Origin: Reyranella sp.
GTDB lineage: Bacteria > Pseudomonadota > Alphaproteobacteria > Reyranellales > Reyranellaceae
Reading direction: 5' to 3'
Length of the DNA stretch: 64,000 nucleotides
NCBI RefSeq assembly: GCF_004297405.1
Contig: NZ_SCVC01000032.1
Coordinates: forward strand, 280,417 to 344,416
The position numbers and the translations under genes are program-made. This document shows positions 8,029 to 18,600 of this stretch, piece by piece (the first letter of the stretch is position 1; every line of letters starts with the position of its first letter). The notes under the pieces were generated by a model that was not told the DNA's origin, ran no database searches, and worked only from the letters and a program-made list of their open reading frames with translations.

Positions 8029-10233
8029 CTAGAAGCGCATCCGGGCGCCGACGCCCAGGATCAGCGGCAGGCCGGGTACGCCGCCGACCACGATCTGGCC
8101 GGTCGGGTTGGCGCCGGCACGAAAGCCTGACTGCACGTACTCCGCGTTGAACAGGTTTTGCGCGTAAGCATAGACGTCGAAACTGCTGGCCATGAATCCG
8201 GCGCGCAGATTCACGACGCTGTAGGGATCGAGTGCGTAGCTGTTGGCCGGATCGATCTGGCGCGAGCCCACGTACTGATATTCGACGCGACCGAAAAGAT
8301 TGCCGGCGACCTTGCCGATCTCGAGCGGATGCTCGTACTGGGCGGCGAGGCTCGCGGTGAAACCTGGTGTGTAGGGCACGACGTTGCCCACCGCGACGCC
8401 GCTGTTGGCCGGCGCTGACGTCACCTGTGCGCTCAACAGTGCCAGCGCGCCGGTCAGGCTGAGGCCAGCCACAGGCTTGGCCTCCAGCTCGACCTCGGCG
8501 CCGTAGGTGCGCGTGTTGGCATTGGTCACCGAGAATTGTGCGACCACCGGGTTGAAGGTGAAAAGCTGCTCGTCGGTCGTGTCGTTCAAGAAGCCTGCGA
8601 CGTTCAGCCGGAGCCGCTTGTCCAGCACGTGACCGCGCACGCCGACTTCGTAGGACCAGGTCGAGGACGGCTTGAACATCGGGCTGGCGGCGCCGGTCGC
8701 GGCGTTCTGGTTGTAGAAAGGGAAGCCGCCCGACTTCTCGCCACGCGCCACCGTGACATAGGCCGAGAGATCGGCCGTAATATCGTAGCCGAAGCCGCCA
8801 CGGCCGGTGACGAAGTCGGAATTCACCGTGCCGAACTGGGCAAAGTAGGGCAGTGCCGGCGCGCCGCCCGGGCTTCCGAGGAAGATGCCGTTGAAGTTCT
8901 TGAGCTCGTGTGTGAAGCGCAACCCGCCAAAGATACGCAGGCGATCCGTGATCGGCACAGTGACCTCGCCGAACACCGCGAGGTTGGCGGCGCTTTGTGT
9001 TGCAGCATAGTTGCCGTTGGCCAGTGCAGGACTGCGGATGTCGGTCGCCGAGGCGAAGCTCGACCACAGGCCGCTCACGCCGCCGACCCAGCGCAGGCCG
9101 CCCGAGGTCTCGCCGTCGAGCCGCAACTCCTGGGTCCATTGCGTCAGGTTCTCGCCGATAGTGCGTATCGCGTTCGGCGTGGCAAAGGCGAAAGGCGAGA
9201 AGCCGGTCAGCGCGCTGCTCATGAAGCCGTCGGTGATGTCGGCGCGCAGCCCCAGGCTGTAAGCCTGGAAGCCGGTCAGCGAGGTGAGCCTGGCGTTACC
9301 GAAGTTGTGGACGATCGTGAGTGCCGCGCCGCCGGAGTCGAGGTCGTTTTGTGGCGCAGGGTTCAGCGAGTTCTGCGGAAAGCCCGAGGAGCCCACCCAC
9401 GCCCCCGTTGTCGGGCGCTGGCGGTCGGACTGGAAGCGGCCGGCCAAGGTTGCGGTGGTGTCGGGCCCAAGCTCGATCGTTACCTTGCCGCTCGCTGCAC
9501 CCAGCACCTGCTGGCGCAGCATGCCACCATTGTAGGTCGTTGTCGGACTGCTGAAGAGCACGTTCGGAATGTCGCCGTCGGTGCCATACACCTGGGCCGC
9601 GACGCGCGCCGTCACCTTGTCCCCCAGCGGACCGCTCGCTTTGGCGGTGATCTGGCGCAGATTGTAGCTGCCGTACTCTGCACCGATCTCGAAGGCGCGT
9701 TCCTTGGTGGGATCGTTGGTGGTGAGGCTGACCGCGCCAGCCTGCGAATTCTGCCCGAACAGGGTGCCTTGTGGGCCGCGCAGCACCTCGATGCGCGACA
9801 GGTCGAGGAAGCGGATGTCAAAGGCGCGCTGGGGCAGTGGGACGCCGTCTATATAGTAGGTCACCGATGGCGAGATCAGCGCCGACGACGAGCCGATGCC
9901 GCGGATGTTCAGCAGATTCGATTCGGGGATACCTGAGTCGGTGTAGTTGAAGTTCGGGATCGAGCGGTAGAGGTCGCGACTCTCGCGGATGTTTTGGTCA
10001 CGCAGCGTCTCGCCCGTGACGGCGGTCACACTGAACGGCACCTTTTGGATTGGCTCCTCGAAGCGCCGCGAGGTCACGGTCAGCGCATCGAGCGTGATGG
10101 CCGGAGCTGGCGGAGCGGCCGGCGCTTGGGCCGACTCCTGGGCGAGCGCTGCCGCGCTGAAGAGGGTGACCTGGGCAAAGACCGCCACTGTCCCAACCGC
10201 GGCAAAAGCCCGGTTACGCTTAATTCCCCACAT
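8029..10233 (-). CDS. TonB-dependent outer-membrane receptor
   Basis: A 734-residue outer-membrane receptor. Residues 1-31 are a signal peptide ending ALAQ. A TonB-box-like ITLDALTVTS lies near residues 46-55, before the plug domain (KVPFSVTAVTGETLRDQNIR, IEVLRGPQGTLFGQNSQAG). The 22-strand barrel follows, and the protein ends in Phe (GVGARMRF), as barrels inserted by Bam do. No FecA-type N-terminal signalling extension is present, so it is not an ECF-sigma transducer. The ligand is unknown; the operon partners resemble siderophore or metallophore loci. A 25-bp near-palindrome 20 nt upstream and a Fur-like box further upstream suggest control by TetR and perhaps iron. Confidence 0.92.
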   Translation of the reverse strand: MWGIKRNRAFAAVGTVAVFAQVTLFSAAALAQESAQAPAAPPAPAITLDALTVTSRRFEEPIQKVPFSVTAVTGETLRDQNIRESRDLYRSIPNFNYTDSGIPESNLLNIRGIGSSSALISPSVTYYIDGVPLPQRAFDIRFLDLSRIEVLRGPQGTLFGQNSQAGAVSLTTNDPTKERAFEIGAEYGSYNLRQITAKASGPLGDKVTARVAAQVYGTDGDIPNVLFSSPTTTYNGGMLRQQVLGAASGKVTIELGPDTTATLAGRFQSDRQRPTTGAWVGSSGFPQNSLNPAPQNDLDSGGAALTIVHNFGNARLTSLTGFQAYSLGLRADITDGFMSSALTGFSPFAFATPNAIRTIGENLTQWTQELRLDGETSGGLRWVGGVSGLWSSFASATDIRSPALANGNYAATQSAANLAVFGEVTVPITDRLRIFGGLRFTHELKNFNGIFLGSPGGAPALPYFAQFGTVNSDFVTGRGGFGYDITADLSAYVTVARGEKSGGFPFYNQNAATGAASPMFKPSSTWSYEVGVRGHVLDKRLRLNVAGFLNDTTDEQLFTFNPVVAQFSVTNANTRTYGAEVELEAKPVAGLSLTGALALLSAQVTSAPANSGVAVGNVVPYTPGFTASLAAQYEHPLEIGKVAGNLFGRVEYQYVGSRQIDPANSYALDPYSVVNLRAGFMASSFDVYAYAQNLFNAEYVQSGFRAGANPTGQIVVGGVPGLPLILGVGARMRF

Positions 10234-10253
10234 ACTCGATCCCCACCCCTACG

Positions 10254-10278
10254 ATATTGGTAGGTTACCAACCAATAT
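10254..10278. promoter_or_regulatory. Near-palindrome, candidate TetR operator for the TonB-receptor operon
   Basis: A 25-bp inverted repeat. The left arm 10254-10265 is ATATTGGTAGGT, the centre is one T, and the right arm 10267-10278 is ACCAACCAATAT, with one mismatched pair in twelve. It ends 20 nt before the receptor ATG, where repressor binding would block transcription. The size and TTGGT half-sites suit a TetR dimer; the histidine-rich TetR encoded at the end of this operon is the nearest candidate. Confidence 0.6.
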
Positions 10279-10290
10279 TCAGTGGTTATC

Positions 10291-10309
10291 GCGAATGCAA
10301 CGCACTTGC
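10291..10309. promoter_or_regulatory. Fur-box-like 19-mer
   Basis: GCGAATGCAACGCACTTGC is imperfectly palindromic (12 of 19 positions match its own complement, with TGCAA and TTGCA at its core). It lies 57 nt upstream of the TonB-receptor start. GC-rich proteobacteria often have Fur boxes of this GC-ended type before TonB receptors. This is a visual match only, so confidence is low. Confidence 0.3.
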
Positions 10310-10423
10310 AATCAGAAAGCGCACTTTCCCAATCGAATGAGAAACGCCGTAGCAGCTTAGGCGCGCGGGTTCGCTGACCTGTCCGACTCGAACAGGAGTG
10401 CGCTGTTGAGCAGGGGCGGCTTG

Positions 10424-10951
10424 TTAGCTGTCGTACTGGACCAGAGTCTCGACCGGCACCTTCAGCTTCTTGCGGCCTTCGAGGAAGGTCAGCTCGATGA
10501 TGCAGGCTGCCGTCGGCACATAAGCGCCGACGCTCTCCAGCAGCGTCACAGCGGCGGCCATCGTGCCGCCCGTCGCGAGAAGGTCGTCGACCAGCACGAC
10601 GCGCGTACCCTTCTGCACGGCATCCTGCTGGATCTCGATCGTGTCGGTGCCGTACTCCAGCGCATAGGTGTGACGGACGGTGGTGCCCGGCAGCTTGCCC
10701 TGCTTGCGCAGCATCACGAAGCCAGTGCCCAGCGCCAGTGCCAGCGGCGCCGCCAGCAGGAAGCCGCGCGATTCGATGCCAGCCAGCACGTCGGGCTTGT
10801 GCGGCCGGATCATGTCGGCCAGCCGCTCGATGGCGGCATGCCACGCCTTGGCGTGCGCCAGCAGGGTCGAGATGTCGTAGAAGAGGATGCCCGGTTTGGG
10901 GAAATCCGGGATCGAGCGGATGTGCTTCTTGAGGTCGATGTCGTTGTGCAT
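10424..10951 (-). CDS. apt: Adenine phosphoribosyltransferase
   Basis: A 175-residue cytoplasmic enzyme making AMP from adenine and PRPP in purine salvage. It has the full family layout: [20 protein letters not shown] at the N-terminus, [16 protein letters not shown], and the PRPP-binding loop [14 protein letters not shown] near residues 120-133. Length is standard. ATG 10951 is preceded by GGAGGAG on the coding strand. It follows the amidase gene by 14 nt on the same strand and is probably co-transcribed with it, though no functional link is apparent. The 190 nt downstream, before the TonB-receptor gene, hold only the regulatory sites listed here. Confidence 0.95.
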   Translation of the reverse strand: MHNDIDLKKHIRSIPDFPKPGILFYDISTLLAHAKAWHAAIERLADMIRPHKPDVLAGIESRGFLLAAPLALALGTGFVMLRKQGKLPGTTVRHTYALEYGTDTIEIQQDAVQKGTRVVLVDDLLATGGTMAAAVTLLESVGAYVPTAACIIELTFLEGRKKLKVPVETLVQYDS

Positions 10952-10965
10952 GGTTACTCCTCCGC

Positions 10966-12423
10966 TCAGCTATAGGCCGGCGGCGGTTCGAAGCTGCGAT
11001 ATTCCTTCTCCAGCAGTTTGGCGAACTGGATGCAGTCGTAGTCGCCATACTGCCGGCCGATGATCTGGACGCCGACCGGCAGACCTTCCTTGGTCAGCCC
11101 GATGGGGGCCGAGGTCGATGGCAGCCAAGTGACGCCCGAATAGCCCGCCCAGAAGATCTGATCGACCACCGGCACCTGCTTGTTGTTGACCACGATGGTC
11201 CGCTTGTGGCGCAGGCCGGTCTGATCGTGCGGGAAGGCGGCCGTCACGGCGACCGGGCAGAGCATCAGGTCATAGTCCTCGAAGAACGCATCCCAGGCCC
11301 AGCGCATCTTGTGACGCTTTTCGTTGAGCTGCAGCCAGGTGCGATGCGGCAACGAATTGCCCCGCTGCATCTGGGCGAAATAGCTCATGTCGTCGGCTGG
11401 CAACTTGGCCGCATCCTTCACGGCCTGCCCGTAGACTTCATCAGACATGCGTGCGGAGGTCGCCGCACGCAGCAGGCGGATGTAGACGTCGTTGATCTCT
11501 GCCGTGTCGAAGGCCGGCCGCGCCTTGTCGCTCACCTTGACCTTGTTCTTGGCGAGGAACGAAGCGAGCTTGGAAATCAGCTCCTGCACCGAAGCGTCGA
11601 CCTCGGCGTTGGGATCGGTCAGCAGCACCGCCACCTTGAAGTCGCGCAGCTTCTTCTTTGTCGAGCGGGGCAAGGTGAGCGTCCAGCCACGGCCGTCGAT
11701 CGAATCGGGGCCGGCCATCGCGTCCATCGCGATTTCGAGATCGTCGGCACCGCGCGCCAGCGGGCCCACGACACCGATATCGCCATAGGCCACGGCGCCG
11801 GCGAGCGCATGGCCCTTGGGAGAAACGATGCCCCAGCTCGGCTTGTGGCCCCACACGCCGCAATAGTGCGCGGGATTGCGGATCGAGGCGCCGATGTCGC
11901 TGCCGGCTTCGATGCCGGTCAGGCCGGCGGCCAGCGCCGCGCCCGAACCGCCCGAGGAACCACCCGGCGTGCGGCCGAGATCCCACGGATTGTTGGTCGA
12001 GCCGTAGACCTCGTTGTAGCTCTGCCAGTCGGCGAGGTTCAGCGGCACGTTGGTCTTGCCGAACAGGGTGACGCCGGCATCGATCATACGCTGAGTGACC
12101 AGCGAGTTCTGTTCGACCGCGCTGTCCTTGAAAGCAGGATCGCCCCAGGTCGTCGGATAGCCTGCGATGTCGAACGACTCCTTGATCGTCATCGGCACAC
12201 CGTGCAGGGGACCGACCTTCTTGCCGGCCTTCAGGGCACGATCCGCCGCCTTGGCTCGCTTGCGCGCGCCCTCGATATCCGTGGCGATGATGGCGTTGAG
12301 CTCGGGATTGTAGGCTTCGACACGCTTCAGGTAGAGGTCGAGCAGTTCGAGGCAGCCGATCTTCTTCTTCCGGACCGCGGCAGCGAGCTGCTTGGCGGTC
12401 TGGAACGGGAGGGCGAGGGACAT
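10966..12423 (-). CDS. Amidase-signature family hydrolase
   Basis: A 485-residue amidase-signature enzyme. The Ser-cisSer-Lys triad is visible: Lys81 in PMTIKESFD, the glycine/serine loop [10 protein letters not shown] at 152-161 with the cis-Ser, and nucleophile Ser180 in [12 protein letters not shown]. It hydrolyses an amide, possibly an amino-acid or xenobiotic amide; it is not GatA, since no GatB or GatC is near and the C-terminal half differs. There is no signal peptide, so it is cytoplasmic. It is divergent from the small DUF2798 gene and heads a pair with apt. Confidence 0.9.
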   Translation of the reverse strand: MSLALPFQTAKQLAAAVRKKKIGCLELLDLYLKRVEAYNPELNAIIATDIEGARKRAKAADRALKAGKKVGPLHGVPMTIKESFDIAGYPTTWGDPAFKDSAVEQNSLVTQRMIDAGVTLFGKTNVPLNLADWQSYNEVYGSTNNPWDLGRTPGGSSGGSGAALAAGLTGIEAGSDIGASIRNPAHYCGVWGHKPSWGIVSPKGHALAGAVAYGDIGVVGPLARGADDLEIAMDAMAGPDSIDGRGWTLTLPRSTKKKLRDFKVAVLLTDPNAEVDASVQELISKLASFLAKNKVKVSDKARPAFDTAEINDVYIRLLRAATSARMSDEVYGQAVKDAAKLPADDMSYFAQMQRGNSLPHRTWLQLNEKRHKMRWAWDAFFEDYDLMLCPVAVTAAFPHDQTGLRHKRTIVVNNKQVPVVDQIFWAGYSGVTWLPSTSAPIGLTKEGLPVGVQIIGRQYGDYDCIQFAKLLEKEYRSFEPPPAYS

Positions 12424-12485
12424 GTCAGGGATTCCGTACGGGCGATGGACGAGACCTTAGCCCGTACCATATTGTCCCGGCCCGC

Positions 12486-12734
12486 GTGAAGAATAGTGCC
12501 GTGAACAAACTCCCTGCCCGCTATTACAAATATGCCCTGCCGCTCGGCACGTCCTTTTTCATGACGTTCCTGGTATCGGGTGTGGCGACCTACCGGGCGC
12601 TGGGCTGGGACAAGAAGATGTTCACGACCTGGATGGTTTCCTGGGTGATCTCCTGGGCGATCGCGGCTCCCACGATGTATTTCGTGATGCCCGTGGTCCG
12701 CCGTACCCTCGACCGCCTCATCGACCAGAGTTAG
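12486..12734 (+). CDS. DUF2798 small inner-membrane protein
   Basis: An 82-residue membrane protein with two hydrophobic helices, about 17-36 (YALPLGTSFFMTFLVSGVAT) and 46-68 (FTTWMVSWVISWAIAAPTMY), and the closing MPVVRRTLDRLI typical of DUF2798. Function is unknown for the family. The start is GTG 12486; a second in-frame GTG at 12501 (VNKLPARY) is equally possible and neither has a strong ribosome-binding site. Its last 17 bases overlap the 3' end of hrpB on the other strand. Confidence 0.82.
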   Translation: MKNSAVNKLPARYYKYALPLGTSFFMTFLVSGVATYRALGWDKKMFTTWMVSWVISWAIAAPTMYFVMPVVRRTLDRLIDQS

Positions 12735-15192
12735 GCCGCGGCCGTACGCGCGCCGTGGGTTCAGCGATCAGCGGATCGTCCGGCCAGTAGTGTCGAGGAT
12801 AGCGGCCCTTCAACTCGGCTTTCACGGCCTTGTAGCCGTTGCTCCAGAAGCTCGCGAGATCGCGCGTCACCTGCACCGGCCGGCGCGCCGGTGACAGGAG
12901 ATGGACGGTGAGCGGCACCTTGCCGCCGGCGATGCGTGGCGTGTCGGTGAGGCCAAACATCTCCTGCAGACGCACCGACAGGGTCGGCTCGGCCGGGTTG
13001 GCATAGTCGATCGGCACGCGGCTGCCACTCGGCACCTCGATATGGGTTGGCGCCAGCCGGTCGAGTTCGCGCTGCTTCTCCCAAGGCACGAGAGCCTTCA
13101 GCGCGGCCGTGAGGTCGATCCGTGTCAGATGATCCTTGCGTGAGACGCCATCGAGGAACGGCGCCAGCCAGCCATCGAGCGAGGCGAGCAGGGCGGTGTT
13201 CGACAAGTCGGGCCAGTCTTCACCCGCGTGCTGGCGCAGGAAGGCGATGCGCTCGCGCCATCGCGCCAGGTCGTCGCTCCACGGCAGCGCCCCGAGGCCG
13301 AGCTGACGGACTCCATCGACCATGGCGGCGCGGACCTTTTCGGCGTCAGGCTTGGCGAAGGGCTTGTCCTCCAATGCCATCGCGCCCAGCCGTCGCCTTT
13401 GCCGGGCCAGCACGGCGCCGTCGCGCGGGCTCCATTGAACGATCTGTTCTTCGACGATGCGGTCGTCGTAAAGCTCCTGGATCTCGGCCGCCGTAATCGG
13501 CGCGGCAAGGAAGATGCGTGAGTCCTGGGTCGAGCCGTCGAGATCGGCCACGACGAGGAATTCCTCGTTGGCCATCGGATCACCCTCCGGCAGCGCAGCC
13601 CCACGACCGCCTGACAGGAGATAGCGTCCAGTGGTACCTGGCCGCCGGCGACCAATCCGGTCGGGATAGGCCAGCGCCAGCAAAGCGCCGGTCATGGAGA
13701 CGGCGGGTGTTTCGCGCACCTGATTTTGAGTCAGGCGTCTTGCCTGCTCGAGGATCAGCCGCAACGCGCCGTCGCGTTTGCCGCTGAGTGCGATATCGAC
13801 CCTGTGGCGCAGATCGGCGTCGCGCTGACCGGGCGGCAGGCGCAGGAAATCGCGCTCACTCAGGATGGCAGCCAGCAATGCCGCGACGCGGCCCTGGCCC
13901 ATCTCTCGACCCTTCAGCACCAAGTGAGCGAGGCGCGGATGCTGACCAAGCCGCACCATGGCGCGGCCATGCGGCGTGATGGCGCCGTTGTCGTCGATGG
14001 CCGCAAGATCAGTGAGCAGCGCGCGTGCTGTGGCAAGCGAGGAGGCCGGCGGTGGCGTCAGCCAGGGCAGGCTCGCTGCATCGTTGGCGCCCCACGCGGC
14101 CAGTTCCAACGCCAGGGGCGCCAGGTCGGCATCGAGAATTTCCGGCGGCGTGAAGGGCAGAAGCCCGCGCTGCGTTTCCTCCGGCCACAGGCGGTAGCAG
14201 ACTCCTGGCTCAAGACGACCGGCGCGGCCACGGCGCTGATCGGCGGAAGCCTGGCTGACGCGCACGGTTTCGAGCCGCGTCATGCCCGAGCGCGGCGAGA
14301 ACTTCGGCACGCGCATCTGGCCGCTGTCGATCACGATGCGAACGCCTTCGATGGTGAGGCTGGTCTCGGCGATCGAGGTTGCGAGCACGATCTTGCGCCG
14401 ACTCACGGGCGAGGGGGCGATGGCGCGATCCTGTTCGGCAGGCGAGAGGTCGCCGTAGAGCGGCGCCACGTCGACGTCGCCACCGAGACCGTGCAACCGC
14501 TCCTCGACCCGGCGGATCTCGCCGACTCCTGGCAAGAAGACCAGCGCGCTGCCACTCTCCTCCGACAGTGCCCGGCGCACTGCAGTGGCGACACCGTCTT
14601 CGATTCGGCCCGTCGATTCGCGATCGAGATAACGCGTGTCGACCGGAAACATGCGGCCCGCACTTTCGACAACGGAAGCGCCGCCCAACCGATCGGCGAC
14701 GGGGCCGGGATCGAGCGTGGCCGACATGGCGATCACGCGCAGATCCTCGCGCAAGGCCGTCTGCGCCTCGCGGACCAGAGCGAAGGAAAGATCAGTTTCC
14801 AGGCCGCGTTCGTGCAGCTCGTCGAAGATCACGCAGCCGATGCCGTCGAGGGAGGGATCGTCCTGCAGCATCCTGAGGAAAAGGCCGTCGGTGACGACCT
14901 CGATGCGCGTGCGCGGCCCCACCTTGGTGTCGAGCCGCACGCGATAGCCCACCGTCTCGCCGACAGCTTCGCCGAGTGTCGCCGCCATGCGTCGTGCGGC
15001 AGCACGCGCGGCCAGCCGCCGTGGCTCCTGCATGACGATCTTGCCGCGACCGAGCCAAGACGCGTCGAGCAAGGCCAAGGGCACACGCGTCGTCTTGCCG
15101 GCGCCCGGAGGGGCGACCAGCACGGCGGCATTGCGCGCGGCCAATGCCTCTTTCAGGCGTGGCAGAGCTTCGTCGACGGGAAGGGAATCCAT
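12718..15192 (-). CDS. hrpB: ATP-dependent helicase HrpB
   Basis: An 824-residue DExH-box helicase. Walker A is APPGAGKTTRVP near residues 25-36, Walker B/DExH is CVIFDELHERGLETD near 116-130, and motif III MSATLD follows. Motif VI is DQRRGRAGRLEPGVCYRLW (about 340), and the HrpB-specific C-terminal region ends FWSNGYKAVKAELKGRYPRHYWPDDP. Length fits HrpB (800-850). Its RNA role in proteobacteria is poorly defined. ATG 15192 begins MDSLPVDEALP, the usual N-terminus. It is divergent from the EthD/putA operon and its 3' end overlaps the DUF2798 gene. Confidence 0.95.
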   Translation of the reverse strand: MDSLPVDEALPRLKEALAARNAAVLVAPPGAGKTTRVPLALLDASWLGRGKIVMQEPRRLAARAAARRMAATLGEAVGETVGYRVRLDTKVGPRTRIEVVTDGLFLRMLQDDPSLDGIGCVIFDELHERGLETDLSFALVREAQTALREDLRVIAMSATLDPGPVADRLGGASVVESAGRMFPVDTRYLDRESTGRIEDGVATAVRRALSEESGSALVFLPGVGEIRRVEERLHGLGGDVDVAPLYGDLSPAEQDRAIAPSPVSRRKIVLATSIAETSLTIEGVRIVIDSGQMRVPKFSPRSGMTRLETVRVSQASADQRRGRAGRLEPGVCYRLWPEETQRGLLPFTPPEILDADLAPLALELAAWGANDAASLPWLTPPPASSLATARALLTDLAAIDDNGAITPHGRAMVRLGQHPRLAHLVLKGREMGQGRVAALLAAILSERDFLRLPPGQRDADLRHRVDIALSGKRDGALRLILEQARRLTQNQVRETPAVSMTGALLALAYPDRIGRRRPGTTGRYLLSGGRGAALPEGDPMANEEFLVVADLDGSTQDSRIFLAAPITAAEIQELYDDRIVEEQIVQWSPRDGAVLARQRRRLGAMALEDKPFAKPDAEKVRAAMVDGVRQLGLGALPWSDDLARWRERIAFLRQHAGEDWPDLSNTALLASLDGWLAPFLDGVSRKDHLTRIDLTAALKALVPWEKQRELDRLAPTHIEVPSGSRVPIDYANPAEPTLSVRLQEMFGLTDTPRIAGGKVPLTVHLLSPARRPVQVTRDLASFWSNGYKAVKAELKGRYPRHYWPDDPLIAEPTARVRPRPNSGR

Positions 15193-15238
15193 CGAGGGCG
15201 CTTATACCTTATGCTTCGCCGCCGAAACGGGAGAAACC

Positions 15239-15607
15239 ATGCTCAAGCTCACCTTTTGCCTGCGCCGCCTGCCGAACCTCAGCCTTGGCGAGTTCCAGGA
15301 CCATTGGCTGAACAAGCACGGGCCGCTGGTTCGCAGCCTGCAGCCGGCGCTGCGGATCGCGCGCTATGTGCAGCTTCATCGTCTCCACAACGACTGGAGC
15401 AACGGCATGCGCGCGGTGCGTGGCGCGCCCGAACCTTATGATGGCGTGGCCGAGCTGTGGTGGCGAAGCGATGAGGACTATCTCGCCGGGCGTCGCGATC
15501 CCGCGGCGCGTGAGGCGGGTCGTTTGTTGCTGGAGGATGAAGCCAAGTTCATCGACCTGACCGCCTCGCCGCTGTGGCTTAGCCGCGAACACGCTATCGT
15601 CGAATAA
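15239..15607 (+). CDS. EthD-domain dimeric alpha/beta-barrel protein
   Basis: A 122-residue EthD protein of the ferredoxin-like alpha/beta-barrel superfamily. The opening MLKLTFCLRRLPNLSLGEFQ, then HWLNKHGPLV and ELWWRSDEDY, are typical; EthD proteins assist or catalyse small-molecule degradation, often next to oxidoreductases. ATG 15239 follows GGGAGAAACC. Its stop and the putA start share bases (TAATG at 15605-15609), so translation of putA is coupled to it. Why an EthD protein leads putA is unclear; the catalytic role is unknown. Confidence 0.85.
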   Translation: MLKLTFCLRRLPNLSLGEFQDHWLNKHGPLVRSLQPALRIARYVQLHRLHNDWSNGMRAVRGAPEPYDGVAELWWRSDEDYLAGRRDPAAREAGRLLLEDEAKFIDLTASPLWLSREHAIVE

Positions 15608-18600
15608 TGTCCTTCAAGCCTTTCGGCGCGTTCGCGCAATCGATCCAGCCGCAGGCTCCGCTACGGGCGGCAATCACGTCGGCCTATCGCCGGGCCGAAA
15701 CCGAGTGCGTGCCGCCGCTGATCGAGCAAGCAACGTTGTCCGCTGCTGCGACCAGTCGGGCCCGTGCGCTGGCGCGGCGTCTGGTCGAGGCGCTGCGTGC
15801 CAAGTCTTCATCAGGCGGCGTCGAGGGGCTGATCCACGAATATTCGCTGTCCAGCCAGGAGGGCGTGGCGCTGATGTGCCTCGCCGAGGCGTTGCTGCGC
15901 ATTCCGGACGACGACACGCGCGATGCGTTGATCCGGGACAAGATCGGCGGCGGCGACTGGCGTGCCCATCTCGGCCACAGCCCGTCGCTGTTCGTGAATG
16001 CTGCGACCTGGGGTCTGATGCTGACCGGCCGGCTGACAGCCACCAGCAGCGAGCACGGTCTGTCCGCCGCGCTGACGCGGCTGATCGGCAAGGGCGGTGA
16101 ACCGTTGATCCGAGGTGGCGTCAACATCGCCATGCGCCTGATGGGCGAGCAGTTCGTCGCCGGCCAGACGATCGAGGAAGCGCTCGAAAAGGATCGCTCC
16201 AACGAAGGGCTGGGCGTTCGCCATTCCTACGACATGCTGGGTGAGGCTGCGGTCACGGCGCAGCAGGCTGAGGCCTATCTGCGCTCCTACGAACACGCGA
16301 TCCATGCGATCGGTCGCTTCTCGGCAGGTCGCGGCATCTACGAAGGGTCGGGCATCTCCATCAAGCTGTCGGCATTGCACCCTCGCTACAGCCGTGCCCA
16401 GCAGGAGCGTGTGCAGGCCGAACTCTATCCGCGGCTGAAGTCTCTGGCCGTGCTGGCGCGCGGCTACGATATCGGCCTCAACATCGATGCCGAGGAAGCT
16501 GACCGATGGGAAATCTCCCTCGATCTGCTGGAGCGGCTTTGCTTCGAGTCCGAACTCGAAGGCTGGAACGGCATCGGTTTCGTGGTGCAGGCCTACCAGA
16601 AGCGCGCGGTCTTCACGATTGATTGGCTGATCGATCTCGCCCGCCGCAGCAAGCGGCGCATCATGGTACGGCTGGTCAAGGGCGCTTACTGGGACGGTGA
16701 GATCAAGCGCGCCCAGCTCGACGGGCTGGAAGACTATCCGGTCTTCACGCGGCGCATCCACACCGACGTTTCCTACCTCGCCTGCGCCCGTCGGCTGTTG
16801 GCGGCACCCGATGCCGCCTTCCCGCAGTTCGGCACGCACAATGCGTTGACGCTGGCGACCCTGCACACGATGGCTGGTGAGAATTTCTACGCCGGCCAAT
16901 ACGAATTCCAGTACCTGCATGGCATGGGCGAGCCGCTCTACGACGAAGTGGTCGGCCCGACCAAGCTCAACCGGCCTTGCCGCATCTATACGCCGGTTGG
17001 CACCCACGAGACTTTGCTGGCCTATCTGGTCCGTCGGTTGCTGGAGAACGGCGCCAACACCTCCTTCGTGAACCAGATCGCCAATCCCGAAGTCACGCTG
17101 GAGGCCCTGCTGGGCGATCCGGTCGAACGCGCCCGGGCGGTGCAGCCGCTGGGCGCCCCGCATCCGCGCATTGCCCTGCCGCGTGACCTCTTCGGCACGT
17201 CACGGCCAAACTCGCGTGGCCTCGATCTCTCGAACGAGCAGGTGCTCTCGTCCTTAGCGAAGACGTTGCCGGCAATCCGTCCGTTGGTTGCTGCGCCTTT
17301 GCTCGCAGACGAGTCCTGCAATGGCACTGCGCGCGAAATCCGCAATCCGGCAGACCAGCGCGATCTTGTGGGTGCCGTCGTCGAAGCGACACCCGAACAG
17401 GTCGGTCGTGCGTGTGCCCTCGCGAAGCCTTGGCAGGTTACGCCCGCCGAACGTGCGAGCGTGCTGCGCCGTGCCGCCGATCTGATGGAAGGACGCTGCG
17501 CCGATCTTCTGGGACCAATCGTACGCGAGGCCGGCAAGACGTTGGGCAATGCCGTCGGCGAGGTGAGGGAAGCCGTCGATTTTCTGCGGTACTACGCGGG
17601 CTGTGTCGAAAACTTCGACAACGAAACGCACCAGCCGCTTGGTGTCGTCGCCTGCATCAGCCCGTGGAACTTTCCGCTCTCGATCTTTACTGGCCAGATT
17701 GCGGGAGCGTTGGCGGCCGGCAATGCCGTGATCGCCAAGCCGGCGGAGGAGACACCGCTGATCGCAGCGCTTGGCATCGCCGCGCTGCACGAGGCCGGGG
17801 TGCCGCGCGACGCCTTGCAGTTCCTGCCCGGCGACGGCGAAACCGGCAAGCACCTGGTCGGCAACGAGGCCATTGCCGGTGTGGTCTTCACCGGTTCGAC
17901 GGAAGCCGCGCAGTCGATCAATCGGACGCTGGCGCGTCGCCTCGGGCGCGACGGCAAGCCGTTGCCGCTGATTGCCGAGACCGGTGGTCAGAATGCTCTA
18001 GTTGCGGATTCGTCAGCCCTACCCGAGCAGCTCGTGCTGGACACGCTCACCTCGGCTTTCGACTCCGCTGGCCAGCGCTGTTCGGCTCTGCGTGTGCTTT
18101 GTTTGCAGGAGGATATTGCGGACCGCGTTGTCCCTCTGCTCGAGGGCGCGATGGACGAGCTCGGCGTCGGCAATCCAGACCGGCTGTCGGTGGATGTCGG
18201 GCCAGTCATTTCGGCAGAGGCGCAGAAGCGCTTGCTCGATCATATCGCGCGCATGCGGACCGCTGGTCATCGCGTGCACCAGATGGCGCTACCGGCGGAA
18301 ACGCGACATGGCACTTTCGTCCCGCCGACCCTGATCGAGATCGGCGCTGTGTCAGACTTGCCGGGCGAGGTGTTTGGACCGGTACTCCACGTGCTGCGTT
18401 ATCCGCGAGAGCGCATGACCGACACCATTAAGGCTGTGAACGCGACCGGCTTCGGCCTGACCTTTGGCGTGCACAGCCGCATCGACGAGACGATCGAGCG
18501 GGCCGTCGCAGCCAGTGCAGCGGGCAATCAATATGTGAACCGCAACATGATCGGCGCCGTGGTCGGCGTGCAGCCCTTCGGCGGGCACGGCCTCTCCGGC

